In this document: in pieces, positions 63,036 through 64,000 of the stretch
How positions within the stretch are numbered: position 1 is the first letter of the stretch
Layout of the letters: each line of letters opens with the position of its first letter
NCBI RefSeq assembly: GCF_019583405.1
Contig: NZ_SZUU01000002.1
Span: forward strand, 124,001-188,000
Reading direction: 5' to 3'
Length of the DNA: 64,000 nt
Origin: Bacteroides fragilis
GTDB taxonomy: Bacteria > Bacteroidota > Bacteroidia > Bacteroidales > Bacteroidaceae
Position numbers and translations under genes: made by a program
The notes under the pieces: model-generated
Database searches by the model: none
Seen by the model: the letters and a program-made list of their open reading frames with translations, nothing else
What the model was told of the DNA's origin: nothing

Positions 63036-63758
63036 ATGAAACAAGAAAAATTCTTCCGTCTTCTCCCTATAGAGGGAGCCTATAATATTCGTGATCTGGG
63101 AGGTTATCCGACATCAGACCATAAATATGTAAAATGGAAAACATTCATCCGTTCGGGCGATCTTGACAAACTGACAGAATCCGATCTGGACTATCTTACC
63201 TCTTTGCACATCCGGACCGACATAGACTTCAGGAGCATGCAGGAAAAAAAAGCGGCGGCAGACAAAATTCCCTCAACAGTTACACAATATATTCCCTTAT
63301 CTATCGAAGCAGGCGACATGACCGATATGGCACACTTCAACCTGAACAATATACCGGGAATACTCGAACAGGCATACGTTTATATCATCCAAAATGCTCA
63401 GGAAACTTATCGGGAATTCTTCCGGATTGTTTCGGAAGAACGGAATACTCCTCTTTTATTTCACTGTTCAGCGGGAAAAGACCGTACCGGAATTGCCGCA
63501 GCCTTACTACTGGGAGCATTGGGTGTCGACAGAGAAGTGATAATGGAAGATTACATGCTGTCTGCCAAATATATAAAAGGGAAATATGATGCAATCGTAC
63601 AAGCTCATCCCGAATTTGCCCCTCTCACCACAGTACAGAAAGAATATCTGGAAGCTGCTTTCCAAGCCATTGACACTGACTATCAGGGTATGGATAACTA
63701 CCTGAAAAATCAATTGGGAGTAGATACCCACAGATTGAGAATGCTGTATACCGAATAA
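63036..63758 (+). CDS. Tyrosine/dual-specificity phosphatase-like protein
   Basis: 240 residues from ATG 63036; the 20 residues upstream come from the terminator of the previous gene. LPIEGAYNIRDLGGYPT and FIRSGDLDKLTESDLDYLTSLHIRTDIDFRS are typical of the bacterial Tyr-phosphatase family; active site HCSAGKDRTGIAAALLL (CX5R). No signal peptide. Substrate may be a phosphoprotein or phosphoinositide-like compound. Confidence 0.9.
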   Translation: MKQEKFFRLLPIEGAYNIRDLGGYPTSDHKYVKWKTFIRSGDLDKLTESDLDYLTSLHIRTDIDFRSMQEKKAAADKIPSTVTQYIPLSIEAGDMTDMAHFNLNNIPGILEQAYVYIIQNAQETYREFFRIVSEERNTPLLFHCSAGKDRTGIAAALLLGALGVDREVIMEDYMLSAKYIKGKYDAIVQAHPEFAPLTTVQKEYLEAAFQAIDTDYQGMDNYLKNQLGVDTHRLRMLYTE

Positions 63759-63825
63759 ATGGACAGTTAGCAACTTCCTCAGCCAATGACTTATCGGCAA
63801 TTGCCGGTTTTTCATTTATTTCTTC

Positions 63826-63833
63826 TACTTTTG
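63826..63833 (+). promoter_or_regulatory. -7 box of the last, partial gene
   Basis: TACTTTTG followed by CACCC, 26 nt before ATG 63860. Confidence 0.55.
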
Positions 63834-63859
63834 CACCCGATAATCATTCAACCGAGCAT

Positions 63860-64000
63860 ATGAAAAAACTATGTATATTTCTCCTGCTGCTTTTTGCTAC
63901 GACAGGAATCTTGTTTGCACAAGAAATAGAAAAAAGCGTGAAAGAGCGGCTCAGTAATTACTTTGAGACTTACACCCCGGCATCTGCCAATACCGGAAGC
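63860..64000 (+). CDS. Secreted protein, N-terminal part only
   Basis: 47 codons to the window edge: signal peptide MKKLCIFLLLLFATTGILFA, then QEIEKSVKERLSNYFETYTPASANTGS. Too short to name a family. The start is supported by the -7 box at 63826-63833. Confidence 0.7.
   Translation, partial: MKKLCIFLLLLFATTGILFAQEIEKSVKERLSNYFETYTPASANTGS

Overview
The window is a Bacteroides-type chromosome segment (order Bacteroidales). The basis is a SusC/SusD pair with an STN-bearing SusC, an ECF sigma and a FecR anti-sigma gene, Mfa1/Mfa2-type fimbrial lipoproteins, a PPi-dependent phosphofructokinase, an M60-like (mucin type) peptidase, and the Bacteroides promoter pattern (TTTG ... TAnnTTTG) in front of many genes. 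I did not fix the species. No rRNA, tRNA or CRISPR array was seen.

Layout. 1-3966 (minus): fimbrial operon of a major subunit, an Mfa2-like anchor and a tip-like protein cut by the window edge. 4042-5292: a segment bounded by a perfect 21-bp inverted repeat that carries an AraC-type regulator and an outward-facing promoter, with a tyrosine recombinase gene directly beside it (5330-6550). This looks like a phase switch for the fimbriae, and the orientation shown looks OFF. 6927-11239: second AraC regulator, a Cys/His-rich small protein with a TonB-dependent receptor, and a gene relic. 11545-20014: stress, repair and housekeeping genes (PNPOx-like, VOC, two AraC, Nei/Fpg-like, DJ-1, hydrolase, NUDIX, a SLOG-PUR-HTH protein, DUF1294, RlmF). 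20457-26007: an MksBEF-like condensin operon without a nuclease subunit. 26038-34187: transporters, SDR, AraC-GyrI, small zinc-ribbon and GNAT proteins, an epimerase-lipocalin fusion, a GH25 enzyme. 34338-37778: sialidase-like protein and PPi-phosphofructokinase. 37981-49167: a polysaccharide/glycopeptide utilization locus (M60-like peptidase, F5/8-type lipoprotein, SusD, SusC, FecR, ECF sigma). 49188-54998: RND efflux operon. 55317-59379: patatin-barrel protein, a small conserved protein, acyltransferase, nitrilase. 59517-64000: NagA, a NagB-like/PIG-L fusion, a phosphatase and the start of a secreted protein.

The most notable result is in the M60 locus. The FecR anti-sigma gene is split into two pieces on opposite strands by an inversion between 16-bp inverted repeats (47944-47959 and 48403-48418). 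Flipping the 475-bp segment on paper restores one 312-residue FecR protein in frame, and the breakpoint lies at the boundary between its cytoplasmic sigma-binding part and its membrane helix. The window therefore holds two apparent DNA-inversion switches: one acting on a promoter plus regulator (fimbriae), the other cutting an anti-sigma factor (glycan uptake). I cannot tell from one sequence whether the second still flips.

Other points of interest: a NagB-like domain lacking its usual catalytic residues fused to an intact PIG-L deacetylase; an Fpg/Nei-like protein without the N-terminal proline; a DprA-like/PUR/HTH fusion; an apparently leaderless rlmF promoter; and several intergenic hairpin repeat families.
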